Shown here one piece after another: positions 1-8,159 of a stretch of DNA of 59,052 nucleotides. The DNA comes from Microbulbifer taiwanensis (GTDB lineage Bacteria > Pseudomonadota > Gammaproteobacteria > Pseudomonadales > Cellvibrionaceae). The position numbers and the translations under genes are program-made. The notes under the pieces were generated by a model, which searched no databases, was not told the origin of the DNA, and saw nothing but the letters and a program-made list of their open reading frames with translations. Where the stretch lies: the NCBI RefSeq assembly GCF_014904815.1, contig NZ_JACZFR010000039.1, positions 1 to 59,052 on the forward strand, read 5' to 3'. Numbering within the stretch: position 1 is the first letter of the stretch; the number at the start of each line of letters is the position of its first letter.

Positions 1-64
1 GCGGCCGGTGGCTGTCCGGCAAATATTTACCGATGAGGTTTTTTGCCGGGCAGCCACCGGCCGC
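1..64. repeat. Large hairpin, possible terminator or palindromic repeat
   Basis: Arms 1-23 and 42-64 are reverse complements over 23 positions with one wobble-type mismatch, around an 18-base loop. It lies 31 bases past the hsaF stop codon, so it could end the minus-strand operon. There is no clear T-run, so it could also be a dispersed palindrome cut near the window edge. Confidence 0.6.
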
Positions 65-95
65 AGGGCCGATCGAAGCCCGTTAGTCAGAGATG

Positions 96-1118
96 TCAGG
101 CCCGCGCCAACTCCGCCGCCACATCCTCGATCAGATCCTCCTGGCCGCCGATGGCCTTGCGCCGTGCCATTTCCAGCAGGATTTCCTGCGACGGCACGCC
201 GTATTTCTCACCGGCGCGCTTGGCGAACAGCAGGAAGGAGGAGTAGACGCCGGCGTAGCCGAGGGTTAGGGAATCGCGGTCCACGCGCACCAGCTGGTCC
301 ATCAGCGGAATCACCGATTCCTCCGCCACCGCCATCAGCTTGAAAATATCCACACCGGTATCCGCACCCATACGGTCCAGCACCGCGGCGAAGACTTCCA
401 GCGGCGTATTGCCGGCGCCGGCGCCGAGGCCCGCGGCGGAGCCGTCGATGCGGTTTGCGCCCGCCTCTATCGCCGCCATGGAATTGGCCACGCCCAGGCC
501 CAGGTTGTGGTGGCCGTGGAAACCCAGCTCGGTTTCAGGCTTGAGACTTGTGCGCAGCAGGCCCACATACTCGCTCACCTGGTGCGGCAGCATATAGCCG
601 GCGGAATCGGTGCAGTAGATGCAGTTGGCCCCGTAGGACTCCATCAACAGCGCCTGCTGCAGTAAATCCTCGGCGCTGATCATATGCGCCATCATCAGGA
701 AGCCGACGGTATCCAGGCCCATCTCACTGGCCAGGCCGATATGCTGCTCCGATACGTCCGCCTCGGTACAGTGGGTGGCCACGCGGATGGTGCCGACCCC
801 CAGGTCCGCGGCCATCCTCAGATGATCGACGGTGCCTATGCCCGGCAGCAGCAGCGCGGAGATTTTTGCGTTCTTCATTTTCGGCACCACCGCCTGCAGG
901 TATTCCGCATCACTGTGGGCCGGGAAGCCGTAGTTCACCGAGGCGCCGCCGAGGCCGTCGCCGTGAGTCACCTCAATCAGCGGCACGCCGGCCTCATCCA
1001 GGCCGGTGGCCACCTCGATCATCTGCTCCAGGGTAATCTGGTGGCGCTTGGGGTGCATGCCGTCGCGCAGGCACATATCGTGCAGGGTAATTTTCTTGCC
1101 TTTGAAGTCCACGATCAT
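96..1118 (-). CDS. hsaF: 4-hydroxy-2-oxovalerate aldolase (HsaF/TesG type)
   Basis: Class II metal-dependent aldolase of the DmpG/BphI family. It cleaves 4-hydroxy-2-oxoacids to pyruvate and an aldehyde; in steroid degradation the aldehyde is propanal. The 340-residue protein is of family length. The N-terminal [10 protein letters not shown] segment carries the catalytic Arg and His and a metal Asp, and [11 protein letters not shown] carries the two metal His residues. A GAGAGGAA ribosome site sits just before the ATG. It follows hsaG by 9 bases, as expected for the channelling aldolase-dehydrogenase complex. Confidence 0.93.
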   Translation of the reverse strand: MIVDFKGKKITLHDMCLRDGMHPKRHQITLEQMIEVATGLDEAGVPLIEVTHGDGLGGASVNYGFPAHSDAEYLQAVVPKMKNAKISALLLPGIGTVDHLRMAADLGVGTIRVATHCTEADVSEQHIGLASEMGLDTVGFLMMAHMISAEDLLQQALLMESYGANCIYCTDSAGYMLPHQVSEYVGLLRTSLKPETELGFHGHHNLGLGVANSMAAIEAGANRIDGSAAGLGAGAGNTPLEVFAAVLDRMGADTGVDIFKLMAVAEESVIPLMDQLVRVDRDSLTLGYAGVYSSFLLFAKRAGEKYGVPSQEILLEMARRKAIGGQEDLIEDVAAELARA

Positions 1119-1127
1119 TTCCTCTCG

Positions 1128-2024
1128 TTACGCGATGGTGCCGTTGGCCATGGCTTCTGCATACATTTCCGCGGTGCGCAGTGCGGCGGCGGTCATGATG
1201 TCCAGGTTGCCGGAATACTTCGGCAGGAAATCGCCGAGACCCTCGACCTCCAGAGAAACCGTCACGCGGTTGCCATCGAAGATGGGGCCGTTTTTCAGCG
1301 TGTAGCCGGGTACATATTTCTGCACTTCCGCAATCATGTCCTGGATCGACTCGGTGATACGTCCCTGGTTGGGTTCATCCTCGGTCAGGCAGTGCACCGT
1401 ATCGCGCATAATCAGCGGCGGCTCTGCCGGGTTGACGATAATGATCGCCTTGCCCTTCCTGGCACCGCCGATCTTCTCGATGGCGCCGGAGGTGGTGCGG
1501 GTAAACTCGTCGATATTCTTGCGCGTGCCAGGTCCGACGGACTTGGAGGAGACGGTGGCGACAATCTCGCCGTAGCTGACCGGCTGCACGCGGCTCACCG
1601 CGTTGACGATAGGAATCGTCGCCTGGCCGCCGCAGGTAACCATATTCACGTTTTCCTTGCGCCCCTCTTTCAGAAGATCCGCCAGGTTGACCGGCGGCAC
1701 GCAGAAGGGCCCTATGGCCGCCGGCGTCAGGTCGATCATCAGCACGTCGAGTTCGTTCAGCTTGCGCGAGTTCTCTGCGTGCACATAGGCGGAGGTGGCG
1801 TCGAAGGCGATCTGGATATTGTCCTCTTTCACGAAGTCGAGCATACCGTCCACCCCGCTGGTGGACACCTTCATGCCGAAATCGCGCGCGCGCTTGATGC
1901 CTTCCGACTCCTCGATACCCACCATCCACACCGGCTCAATCCAGTCGCTGCGCATGGCCTTCATCAACAGGTCGGTGCCGATATTGCCGGGGCCGATAAT
2001 GACCGCGCGTAATTTTTTGCCCAT
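1128..2024 (-). CDS. hsaG: Acylating acetaldehyde/propanal dehydrogenase (HsaG/TesF type)
   Basis: CoA-acylating aldehyde dehydrogenase (DmpF/BphJ family) that turns the HsaF aldehyde product into acyl-CoA with NAD. The N-terminus has the Rossmann motif [13 protein letters not shown], and GGQATIP holds the expected catalytic Cys region. The start is the ATG at 2024, preceded by AGGAA, giving 298 residues; an in-frame ATG at 2081 would add 19 unconserved residues. It is coupled to hsaF. Confidence 0.93.
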   Translation of the reverse strand: MGKKLRAVIIGPGNIGTDLLMKAMRSDWIEPVWMVGIEESEGIKRARDFGMKVSTSGVDGMLDFVKEDNIQIAFDATSAYVHAENSRKLNELDVLMIDLTPAAIGPFCVPPVNLADLLKEGRKENVNMVTCGGQATIPIVNAVSRVQPVSYGEIVATVSSKSVGPGTRKNIDEFTRTTSGAIEKIGGARKGKAIIIVNPAEPPLIMRDTVHCLTEDEPNQGRITESIQDMIAEVQKYVPGYTLKNGPIFDGNRVTVSLEVEGLGDFLPKYSGNLDIMTAAALRTAEMYAEAMANGTIA

Positions 2025-2075
2025 AAAAATTTCCTGCTTATCAGTGCGCTGTAGATTTCTTTGAAAACTCAATTT

Positions 2076-2222
2076 CGTCACTCCGGCGCAGGCCGGAGTC
2101 CAGGGTGGTCCCGGAGGGCTGGATTAGGTGGCGCTCCTGCGCCACGCCCTTCGGGCCATTCGCTTCGCGAATGCTCGCTACGGCATCCATGCCTGCGCTG
2201 TCCGGCCTTCGCCGGAATGACG
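2076..2222. repeat. 147-bp REP-like compound palindrome (copy 1 of 2)
   Basis: The ends read CGTCACTCCGGCGCAGGCC and, inverted, the matching form. The full 147 bases reappear in inverted orientation at 55488-55634 with scattered substitutions. It fills the gap between hsaG and hsaE. Confidence 0.8.
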
Positions 2223-2246
2223 ACATTCGGAGACAATCAGAGTGAA

Positions 2247-3038
2247 TTAACTAAATGAAATACTGGCGCTACCCAGCCCCACCAACTCCATATACATACG
2301 ATCGCCGGCCACCACCGGTTCCAGTGGCACCAGGGAGCCGGACAGGATCACCTCGCCGGCCTTGAACGGAATACCGAACTCGCCCAGGGTGTTCGCCAGC
2401 CAGGCCACCGCGGTCAGCGGATTGCCCTGCACCGCGGAGCTCTTGCCGCTGCTGATATGCTCGCCGTTCTTGGAGACGTGCACCTCCAGGTTGGGCAGGT
2501 CGACGTCGTTGGGGTCTATGCGCTCGTCACCCAGCACATAGACGCCGCAGGAGGCGTTGTCGGCAATGGTGTCCTGAATCTTGATCTTCCAGTCGTGGAT
2601 ACGGGAGTCGACGATTTCGAAGCAGGGCAATATGCACTCGGTGGCCCTGAGCACATCCGCCTCGGTAACGCCGGGACCTTTCAGGTCTTCCTTCAGTAGG
2701 AAGGCGATCTCCGCCTCGGCGCGCGGCTGTATCAGCTCGCCGGCAATCTTTGCGGTGCCGCCGTTGGCGATCGTCATGCGATTGGTCAGGAAGCCGAAAT
2801 CCGGCTGGAAGACGCCGAGCATCTGCTGCACCGCATCGGAGGTAACGCCGATCTTCTTGCCGACCACCTTCTCACCGTCTTCCAGGCGCAGCTCCAGCAT
2901 TACTTCGGAAATGCGGTAGGCGTCCTCGATGGTCATCTGCGGGAAGCGCTCGGTCAGCGGTTCTATACTGCGGCAGTCGCGCAGGGCCAGGTAGAGTTCC
3001 CGGCCCAGCTCGCGGCGCTGTGCTTCGTTCAAGCTCAT
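2247..3038 (-). CDS. hsaE: 2-hydroxypenta-2,4-dienoate-type hydratase (HsaE/TesE)
   Basis: MhpD/BphH-family hydratase that adds water to 2-hydroxyhexa-2,4-dienoate and makes the HsaF substrate. Its 263 residues match family length. Family segments include VVGKKIGVTS, the metal-binding acidic stretch QPRAEAEIAFL, and SGKSSAVQGNPLTAVAWLAN. An AGGTAA ribosome site precedes the ATG. It sits 9 bases downstream of hsaD on the same strand. Confidence 0.93.
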   Translation of the reverse strand: MSLNEAQRRELGRELYLALRDCRSIEPLTERFPQMTIEDAYRISEVMLELRLEDGEKVVGKKIGVTSDAVQQMLGVFQPDFGFLTNRMTIANGGTAKIAGELIQPRAEAEIAFLLKEDLKGPGVTEADVLRATECILPCFEIVDSRIHDWKIKIQDTIADNASCGVYVLGDERIDPNDVDLPNLEVHVSKNGEHISSGKSSAVQGNPLTAVAWLANTLGEFGIPFKAGEVILSGSLVPLEPVVAGDRMYMELVGLGSASISFS

Positions 3039-3047
3039 AAATATTAC

Positions 3048-3875
3048 CTATGCGTTTTGCAGGAATTCGACGCTGCGACGGTTGAACAGCTCCGGGTGTT
3101 CGATCATCACCCAGTGACCGCACTGGCTCAGCGTGATCACCTGCGCCCTCTCACAGCCCTCGGCAATCTTCTGCGCACCGCTGACCGGGCAGAAGCGGTC
3201 ATTGGCACCCCAGAAGGCCAGCACCGGGCACTGGATTTCCTTAAGACGCTCGCTCAGGTTCGGAACGCTCATGCGCGTGAATACACTCGGATTCTGGCTG
3301 GCGAGAATGCGGAAGCGCTCCTCGACCAGCTCGTCGGTGATATGGCGCGGATCGAACACGATCAGCTGCAGCACTTCTTTCAAATAGGCAGGCGTGAATT
3401 CCGGCGATCCCAGCGGCACCTTGGTCATCGCCTGTATGCCTTGCATATGCTGGAAGTAGTAACCCTGGTCCTCGAGGCCACCGCAGCCCATCAATATCAG
3501 TTGGCTGACCCGCTGCGGCTGCGCCAGCGCCATCTGCATCGCCACGGCGCCGCCGAGGGAATTGCCCACCAGTGCGAAGTTCTCCAGATCCAGACGGTCG
3601 GCGAACTCGAGCACCGATTCGGCAAAAAACTCCAGGCTGTAGTCTCGCTCCGGCTTGTCGCTGTCGCCGAAGCCTGGCAGGTCCGGAATAATTGCGCGGA
3701 AGCCGGCGTCGGAAAAATACTGCGCGTTGTAGCGGAAATTCAGCCAGCCGCTGGCGCCGGGGCCGCTGCCCTGCAGGAAAATAACCGGAGCGCCTTCACC
3801 CAGTTCCGTGTAATGGATATCAATGCCGCTGCTAAGCGAGATGGAATTCGCTTCGGGTTTTTTCGGCGGGTTCAT
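3048..3875 (-). CDS. hsaD: 4,9-DSHA meta-cleavage product hydrolase (HsaD/TesD)
   Basis: Alpha/beta-hydrolase that splits the ring-opened HsaC product into a 2-hydroxydienoate and the C/D-ring propanoate (HIP). From the ATG at 3875 the protein has 275 residues, with nucleophile Ser106 in GNSLGG, Asp226 in GANDRF and His254 in QCGHWV. The oxyanion-region GSGPGASGW is typical of meta-cleavage hydrolases. An ATG at 3914 is in frame but runs into a repeat element and lacks a ribosome site. Confidence 0.92.
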   Translation of the reverse strand: MNPPKKPEANSISLSSGIDIHYTELGEGAPVIFLQGSGPGASGWLNFRYNAQYFSDAGFRAIIPDLPGFGDSDKPERDYSLEFFAESVLEFADRLDLENFALVGNSLGGAVAMQMALAQPQRVSQLILMGCGGLEDQGYYFQHMQGIQAMTKVPLGSPEFTPAYLKEVLQLIVFDPRHITDELVEERFRILASQNPSVFTRMSVPNLSERLKEIQCPVLAFWGANDRFCPVSGAQKIAEGCERAQVITLSQCGHWVMIEHPELFNRRSVEFLQNA

Positions 3876-3920
3876 AATGTTGTCTCTATTCCAGATGCGA
3901 TCAAGTAAAGCCATAAGTTT

Positions 3921-4043
3921 GATGCGAAGGGCCTGATGCCGGGGGTACTTTGCGGGACTGTCTGCGAGAGGGACCTCGCAGACAAGCCTACAGGGATGTA
4001 TTCACGGCGTGTCCCGCAAAGTACCCCCGGCAGCAGGCCCGCC
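3921..4043 (-). repeat. Three-way-junction repeat, copy D
   Basis: Long perfect arms at 3941-3958 and 4011-4028 (18 bp) enclose a conserved core containing TACATCCCTGTA and an inner hairpin with a GTCCCT-type loop. An outer 7-bp stem pairs 3929-3935 with 4034-4040. The arm sequence differs from other copies but stays complementary. Confidence 0.85.
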
Positions 4044-4079
4044 CATCGCTCAACTCGGGCCTCTCGTCTTCGTTTCTGT

Positions 4080-4940
4080 TTATTCGACGACCGCCGCACT
4101 GAACTGCACCGGCTCGCCGAGCATCTGCCGGTGCGAGGGTGGCCGCTTGCCGTCGATATCCACCACGCCCAGCTCTGCCGCCAGCTCGGCACCGATAAAG
4201 GTGTGGCCGGATTTCTGCATCAGCTGCGGGTTGCGGTAGAGGGCGTCGATAATGCGCCCGGTAAACTGCGGGCTCTCCGCCAGCTCGTAGAAGTCGGCGT
4301 ACTTTTCCGGCTCCGCCTGCATCACCATATCGGTGCGCTCCGTCCTCAACATACCCATCCAGATGGACACGGCAGCCACGCCGAAGGGGCGCAGGTCGTG
4401 GGCCATATCCCAGGCCATCTTGTCCAGGCCGCTTTTTTGCGCGCCGTAGGCCGGGCCGTGCATATAGCAGCGTGCGCCGAAGGAGCCTGTGTTGACAATC
4501 AGGCCGCTGTTCTGCGCGGCCATTATCTTGGCCGCGTGAAAACTGGCGATATAGGCCGAGCGCAGCCCCACATCGAGAATACCCACCAGGTCGATGGATT
4601 TCTGCCAGAAGGGGCCGGGCAGTATCAGCTGGTCGTGCACATGGGTGGCATTGTTGACCAGGATATCCAGGCGACCCCGCTCGCGGCGGATGCGCGCAAA
4701 CAGCTCCTCCACCTGGCGGTCGTCGCCGTGATCGCAGGCGACGGCTATGCCCTTGCCGCCGCGCCGGTTTATCTCCTCGGCGGTGGCGTGGATACTGCCA
4801 GGCAGGGGGGCATCGCCCTCTTTCTGGCTGCGGCCGGTGATATAGACGGTATCGCCGCAGGCGCCAAAGGCCAGTGCAATACCCTTGCCGGCGCCGCGGC
4901 TGGCGCCGGTGACCAATACAACGCGATTGCTTCCGTTCAT
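4080..4940 (-). CDS. SDR oxidoreductase, DHRS1-like
   Basis: Short-chain dehydrogenase of 286 residues. The nucleotide motif TGASRGAGKG is at residues 11-20, NNAT near 97, and the catalytic Ser153, Tyr165 and Lys169 are in place (YGAQKSG). The long loop after the second strand and the C-terminal extension resemble the DHRS1 group. It lies between hsaA and hsaD in the A/B-ring operon, so a steroid-intermediate substrate is likely but unproven. Confidence 0.82.
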   Translation of the reverse strand: MNGSNRVVLVTGASRGAGKGIALAFGACGDTVYITGRSQKEGDAPLPGSIHATAEEINRRGGKGIAVACDHGDDRQVEELFARIRRERGRLDILVNNATHVHDQLILPGPFWQKSIDLVGILDVGLRSAYIASFHAAKIMAAQNSGLIVNTGSFGARCYMHGPAYGAQKSGLDKMAWDMAHDLRPFGVAAVSIWMGMLRTERTDMVMQAEPEKYADFYELAESPQFTGRIIDALYRNPQLMQKSGHTFIGAELAAELGVVDIDGKRPPSHRQMLGEPVQFSAAVVE

Positions 4941-4958
4941 GTCGGAAATCCCCCGCGC

Positions 4959-6158
4959 TTACAGGAAAATATCGTTGCTTTCGAGACCCAGCTGCACGCC
5001 GCCATAGTTGCTGCCGAACTTGTAGGGGTTATTCGCCACATGGGCGCGGCCGGCGAGAATATCCAGCACGAAGTGTTGCAGCGGGCTGTGCAGGAAAATA
5101 GCGCGGCCGCCGCACATCTTCTGCAGTTCCAGCACCTCGTTCAGGCAGGCCTCCGGCACCGCGGCGGACTCGTAGCGGTACTGGATGCGCGTATTCAGGT
5201 CGGTGGCCTGGCCCTTGCGCGCGTCGCCCATCAGTTGTGCGAAATTGGCGAACAGTTTTGTCTTCAGCTGATCCACCAGCGACTGCGCCCGTGCCACTGC
5301 CATCTGCGCATAGGGATCCTCGGCAGTCTTGGAGCCGTCGTTGGTGCCGACGCGCTTGGCGGCCACGTCGCGGTAGGCGTTGATGGCGCCCTGGGTGGCG
5401 CCGATCATCGCGGTGGAAACCGCGCGCGGGAACAGCTGGCCGAAGGGGATCTGGTACAGGGGCACAGTCCTGGAGTCGATACCGGGATTGGTGCCGCGGA
5501 AGCTGTCCATGGAACTGAGGGTGCGGTGCTCGGGCACGAAGGCGTCCTTCACGACCACATCATTACTGCCGGTGCCCTGCAGGCCGAAGGTGTGCCAGGT
5601 GTCGAGAATCTCGAAATCGGAACGCGGCACCAGGAAGGTGCGGTAGTCGGGATTCGGGTTCTGTTCAGTAGGCGGTACCACGCCGCCGAGGAAAACCCAG
5701 TCGCAGTGATCGCAGCCGCTGGAGAAGGCCCAACGCCCGCTGAACTTGAAGCCACCTTCCACCGGCTCCACCTTGCCAACCGGCATGTACGAAGAGGCGA
5801 TCAGCACACCGGTGTCCTCGCGCCACACATCTTCCTGCGCCTTCAGGTCGAACAGCGCAATCTGCCAGTTGTGCACGGCGATAACGCCGTAGATCCAGGC
5901 GGTAGACATGCAGCCCTCGGCCAGCGCCATCTGGATCTCGAAAAATACCTGCGGGTCCATCTCGTAGCCGCCCCAGCGCTTCGGCTGCAGCACGCGGAAC
6001 AGGCCCGCCTGCTGGATTTTCTCGACCGTCTCCACCGGCACCCTGCGCTCGCGCTGGGCGCGCGCGGCGGTTTCCTGCAGGTGGGGGATCAGGTCGCGGG
6101 CGCGCTGGATCAATTGTTCGCTAGTAATTTGTTCGCTTTGAAGGATTTCGCTGGTCAT
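4959..6158 (-). CDS. hsaA: 3-HSA 4-hydroxylase, oxygenase component (HsaA/TesA2)
   Basis: Flavin-dependent monooxygenase with the acyl-CoA dehydrogenase fold. It hydroxylates 3-HSA (the phenolic secosteroid) to the catechol 3,4-DHSA using reduced flavin from HsaB. The 399 residues carry family segments such as LQPKRWGGYE and GRWAFSSGCDHCDW. The gene lies 39 bases after hsaB and 18 before the SDR, in catalytic order within the operon. Confidence 0.93.
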   Translation of the reverse strand: MTSEILQSEQITSEQLIQRARDLIPHLQETAARAQRERRVPVETVEKIQQAGLFRVLQPKRWGGYEMDPQVFFEIQMALAEGCMSTAWIYGVIAVHNWQIALFDLKAQEDVWREDTGVLIASSYMPVGKVEPVEGGFKFSGRWAFSSGCDHCDWVFLGGVVPPTEQNPNPDYRTFLVPRSDFEILDTWHTFGLQGTGSNDVVVKDAFVPEHRTLSSMDSFRGTNPGIDSRTVPLYQIPFGQLFPRAVSTAMIGATQGAINAYRDVAAKRVGTNDGSKTAEDPYAQMAVARAQSLVDQLKTKLFANFAQLMGDARKGQATDLNTRIQYRYESAAVPEACLNEVLELQKMCGGRAIFLHSPLQHFVLDILAGRAHVANNPYKFGSNYGGVQLGLESNDIFL

Positions 6159-6197
6159 ATCGTTATTCTCTTGTGCGGTATTTTTCCCGGGCCCGCC

Positions 6198-6698
6198 TCA
6201 GCAGGCCTCGGCGACTTCGGGCAGGTCGGCGTAGCGGCCGGCGTGGAAAATCAAGGGGGGCTTGGGTTTGAGATCGAAGTCCAGCACGCGGCCCACCAGG
6301 ATGATGTGGTCGCCGCCCTCGTAGCGGTGTTCCGTCTGGCACTGGAAGAGGGCGCCGTAGTCCTTCAGCAGCGGCAGGCCGCCGATGCCCTCGGCGCAGG
6401 GGATACCGGCAAAGCGGTCCGGCACCTTGGACGCAAACTGGTTGGAGACCTGTTGCTGTCCGGCGTGCAATACGTGGATCGCAAACTGCTCGGCGTGGTT
6501 GAATACGTCGAAGGCGTTGCAGGACTTGGCTACGCTCCACAGCACCAGCATCGGGTCGAGGGAAACGGAGCTGAAACTATTGGCGGTCATTCCGACCCTG
6601 TTGCCACTCCGGTCCAGCGCGGTGACCACTGTGACGCCGGTGGCAAACTGACCCAGGGCGTTGCGGAATTTTCTCGGGTCTTGTACTGGCATATCCAT
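6198..6698 (-). CDS. hsaB: Flavin reductase component (HsaB/TesA1)
   Basis: Small flavin reductase (166 residues) that supplies FMNH2/FADH2 to HsaA. The N-terminal FATGVTVVTA, the flavin-binding TANSFSSVSLDP and the C-terminal GGDHIILVGRV are hallmarks of the family. The ribosome site is weak (GAGCAG). It heads a minus-strand unit running to hsaF. A TAGTCC-like element lies at 6761-6778 upstream. Confidence 0.92.
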   Translation of the reverse strand: MDMPVQDPRKFRNALGQFATGVTVVTALDRSGNRVGMTANSFSSVSLDPMLVLWSVAKSCNAFDVFNHAEQFAIHVLHAGQQQVSNQFASKVPDRFAGIPCAEGIGGLPLLKDYGALFQCQTEHRYEGGDHIILVGRVLDFDLKPKPPLIFHAGRYADLPEVAEAC

Positions 6699-6760
6699 AG
6701 CTGCTCACAGGTTGCAGTTTCTTGTAGCAGCCATCGTCGCAAAGGGGGTGGGGGGTGTCA

Positions 6761-6778
6761 TACCTCAAATGGCGTAGG
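6761..6778. promoter_or_regulatory. TAGTCC-like candidate operator upstream of hsaB
   Basis: TACCTCAAATGGCGTAGG closely resembles TAGTCCAAACGGCGTAGA at 42924 and related elements near other steroid genes. The function is inferred only from recurrence. Confidence 0.4.
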
Positions 6779-6856
6779 TGGGCGGTGGGTAAATTATTGT
6801 GGGGCGGAGCTGGGGGGATGTCTGCGAACAGGATGTGATGCCTATCGCCAGAAGAT

Positions 6857-7004
6857 GATGGGCACGCTGCGCTTTTCCCATCCTACACACTTTCCGTCAT
6901 TCCGGCGCAGGCCGGAATCCAGGTGCCACCGAACTGGATACCGGCCTGCGCTGGTATGACGAGTGCCATAGCAAGTAGGATGGGCAAAGCGCAGCGTGCC
7001 CATC
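6857..7004. repeat. Nested inverted repeat around a REP-like element
   Basis: Outer arms 6857-6885 and 6976-7004 match over 29 bases with one mismatch (GATGGGCACGCTGCGC...). The inner 6895-6961 is a REP-like unit. A partial arm motif recurs near 51126-51162. Confidence 0.75.
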
Positions 7005-7042
7005 AGTGGTAGCGGGGCCGCTACTAAAGCCTATTGCAGTGC

Positions 7043-7954
7043 TCAGTCCTGGTAGGCCACGCTAAAGTCGTGCCCCCAAAAACTGTTCACAGTACTCTGG
7101 TAAGGCGAATACTCAGACCAGTCCTCAACAGTCCGTCCCTCGGCCCCATACTCGATCATAAAGCCCGAAGGCGAGGCCATATAAAAACTGACCATATGAT
7201 CGTTGGCATGCCGCCCCATGGTGCCGGTCAACTTGACGCCGGCGGTCTTCATGCGATCGAGCCCGCGCACGACTTCGTCGACGGTGTCCACTTCCACCAT
7301 GATATGCACGCAGCCGGTCGGGTTGGGCGCTTCCAGTATTGCCAGGCTGTGGTGGCGCTTGTTGCAGTGCATAAAGTAGAGGCGTTTCTCCGGCTCGTTC
7401 GGATCCGGGGTGAAGCGTATCTTCATCAGGTCGGAGAGCTGGAAGCCCATCACATCGCGGTAGAAGGCCAGGGTTTCGTCGAAATTCGGGGCCGGCAGCA
7501 CCGTGTGCCCGAAACCCTGGTCGCCGGTGACGAAATTCTTGATGCCGACCGGGGACGCGAATTGGGCGAAATCCGATACCGGGCCCCAGTAGAGTTCGTG
7601 GCGGTTGCCATCCGGGTCGGAAAAACTGAGCAGTTCCTGCACCCGGCGTCTTGCGGCCAGCTCGGCGCTGGCGCGCTCGAAGGGTACATTCGCCTGCTGC
7701 AGTGTCGCCACCGCCTGGGCAAAGGCCCCGGGGCCGGCCACTTCCCAGCCGCTGAAGGCGTAGCCGTCCTGCTCGGACTGTTCCACCAGGATGCGGTAGG
7801 GGCGCTCGTCCATTTTCAGGAAGACACTGTTGTCGCCCTCGCCGTTCAGGCCGGCTGAGTTGTCCATCATGCCGAGCACATTGGTGCCGTACTCGGACCA
7901 GCGGCTCGGATCTGTGCTGTTTACGCCTATATAGCCCAGGCTGTGTATTTTCAT
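7043..7954 (-). CDS. hsaC: 3,4-DHSA extradiol dioxygenase (HsaC/TesB)
   Basis: Two-domain type I extradiol dioxygenase that opens the catecholic A ring of 3,4-DHSA. From the ATG at 7954 (ribosome site GGGAGAG) it has 303 residues. Iron ligands are predicted as His150 (GFGH), His217 (CVHIMVEV) and Glu268 (FMIEYG), with catalytic His202 (RHHSLAI). It is separated from hsaB by a palindrome-filled gap and from fadD3 by another repeat, so it may have its own promoter. Confidence 0.94.
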   Translation of the reverse strand: MKIHSLGYIGVNSTDPSRWSEYGTNVLGMMDNSAGLNGEGDNSVFLKMDERPYRILVEQSEQDGYAFSGWEVAGPGAFAQAVATLQQANVPFERASAELAARRRVQELLSFSDPDGNRHELYWGPVSDFAQFASPVGIKNFVTGDQGFGHTVLPAPNFDETLAFYRDVMGFQLSDLMKIRFTPDPNEPEKRLYFMHCNKRHHSLAILEAPNPTGCVHIMVEVDTVDEVVRGLDRMKTAGVKLTGTMGRHANDHMVSFYMASPSGFMIEYGAEGRTVEDWSEYSPYQSTVNSFWGHDFSVAYQD

Positions 7955-8010
7955 TTCGCTCTCCCAGTTTTCCATTATTGTTTGGTGGTCGCTGCTGTAG
8001 ATGTTTCGGT

Positions 8011-8133
8011 GGCGGCCCTGCTACCAGTAGCCCTTCGCGGGACACGCCGTGAATACATCCCTGTAGGCTTGTCGGCGAGGTCCCTCTCGCCGACAGTCCC
8101 GCGAAGGGCTACCGGCATCAGGGCCTTCGCATC
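8011..8133 (+). repeat. Three-way-junction repeat, copy A
   Basis: Outer stem 8014-8020/8119-8125, middle arms 8027-8043/8096-8112 (17 bp, perfect), inner hairpin 8071-8079/8086-8094, and a TACATCCCTGTA mini-hairpin between them. Confidence 0.85.
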
Positions 8134-8159
8134 GAATCCATCTGTCTAACCGACTCTAA

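Larger units (their letters stand above)
6699..7042. other. 344-bp gap between hsaB and hsaC with nested palindromes
   Basis: No gene is supported. It holds a candidate operator (6761-6778), an outer inverted repeat (6857-6885 with 6976-7004) and, nested inside it, a 67-bp REP-like palindrome (6895-6961). The promoter for hsaB should lie in its left part. Confidence 0.7.

Noticed and set aside
3936..6959. 1007-residue open frame on the plus strand opposite hsaA, hsaB and the SDR
   Set aside because: It is the antisense of well-supported genes, has no recognisable family, and starts inside a repeat. High GC at third codon positions keeps such frames open.
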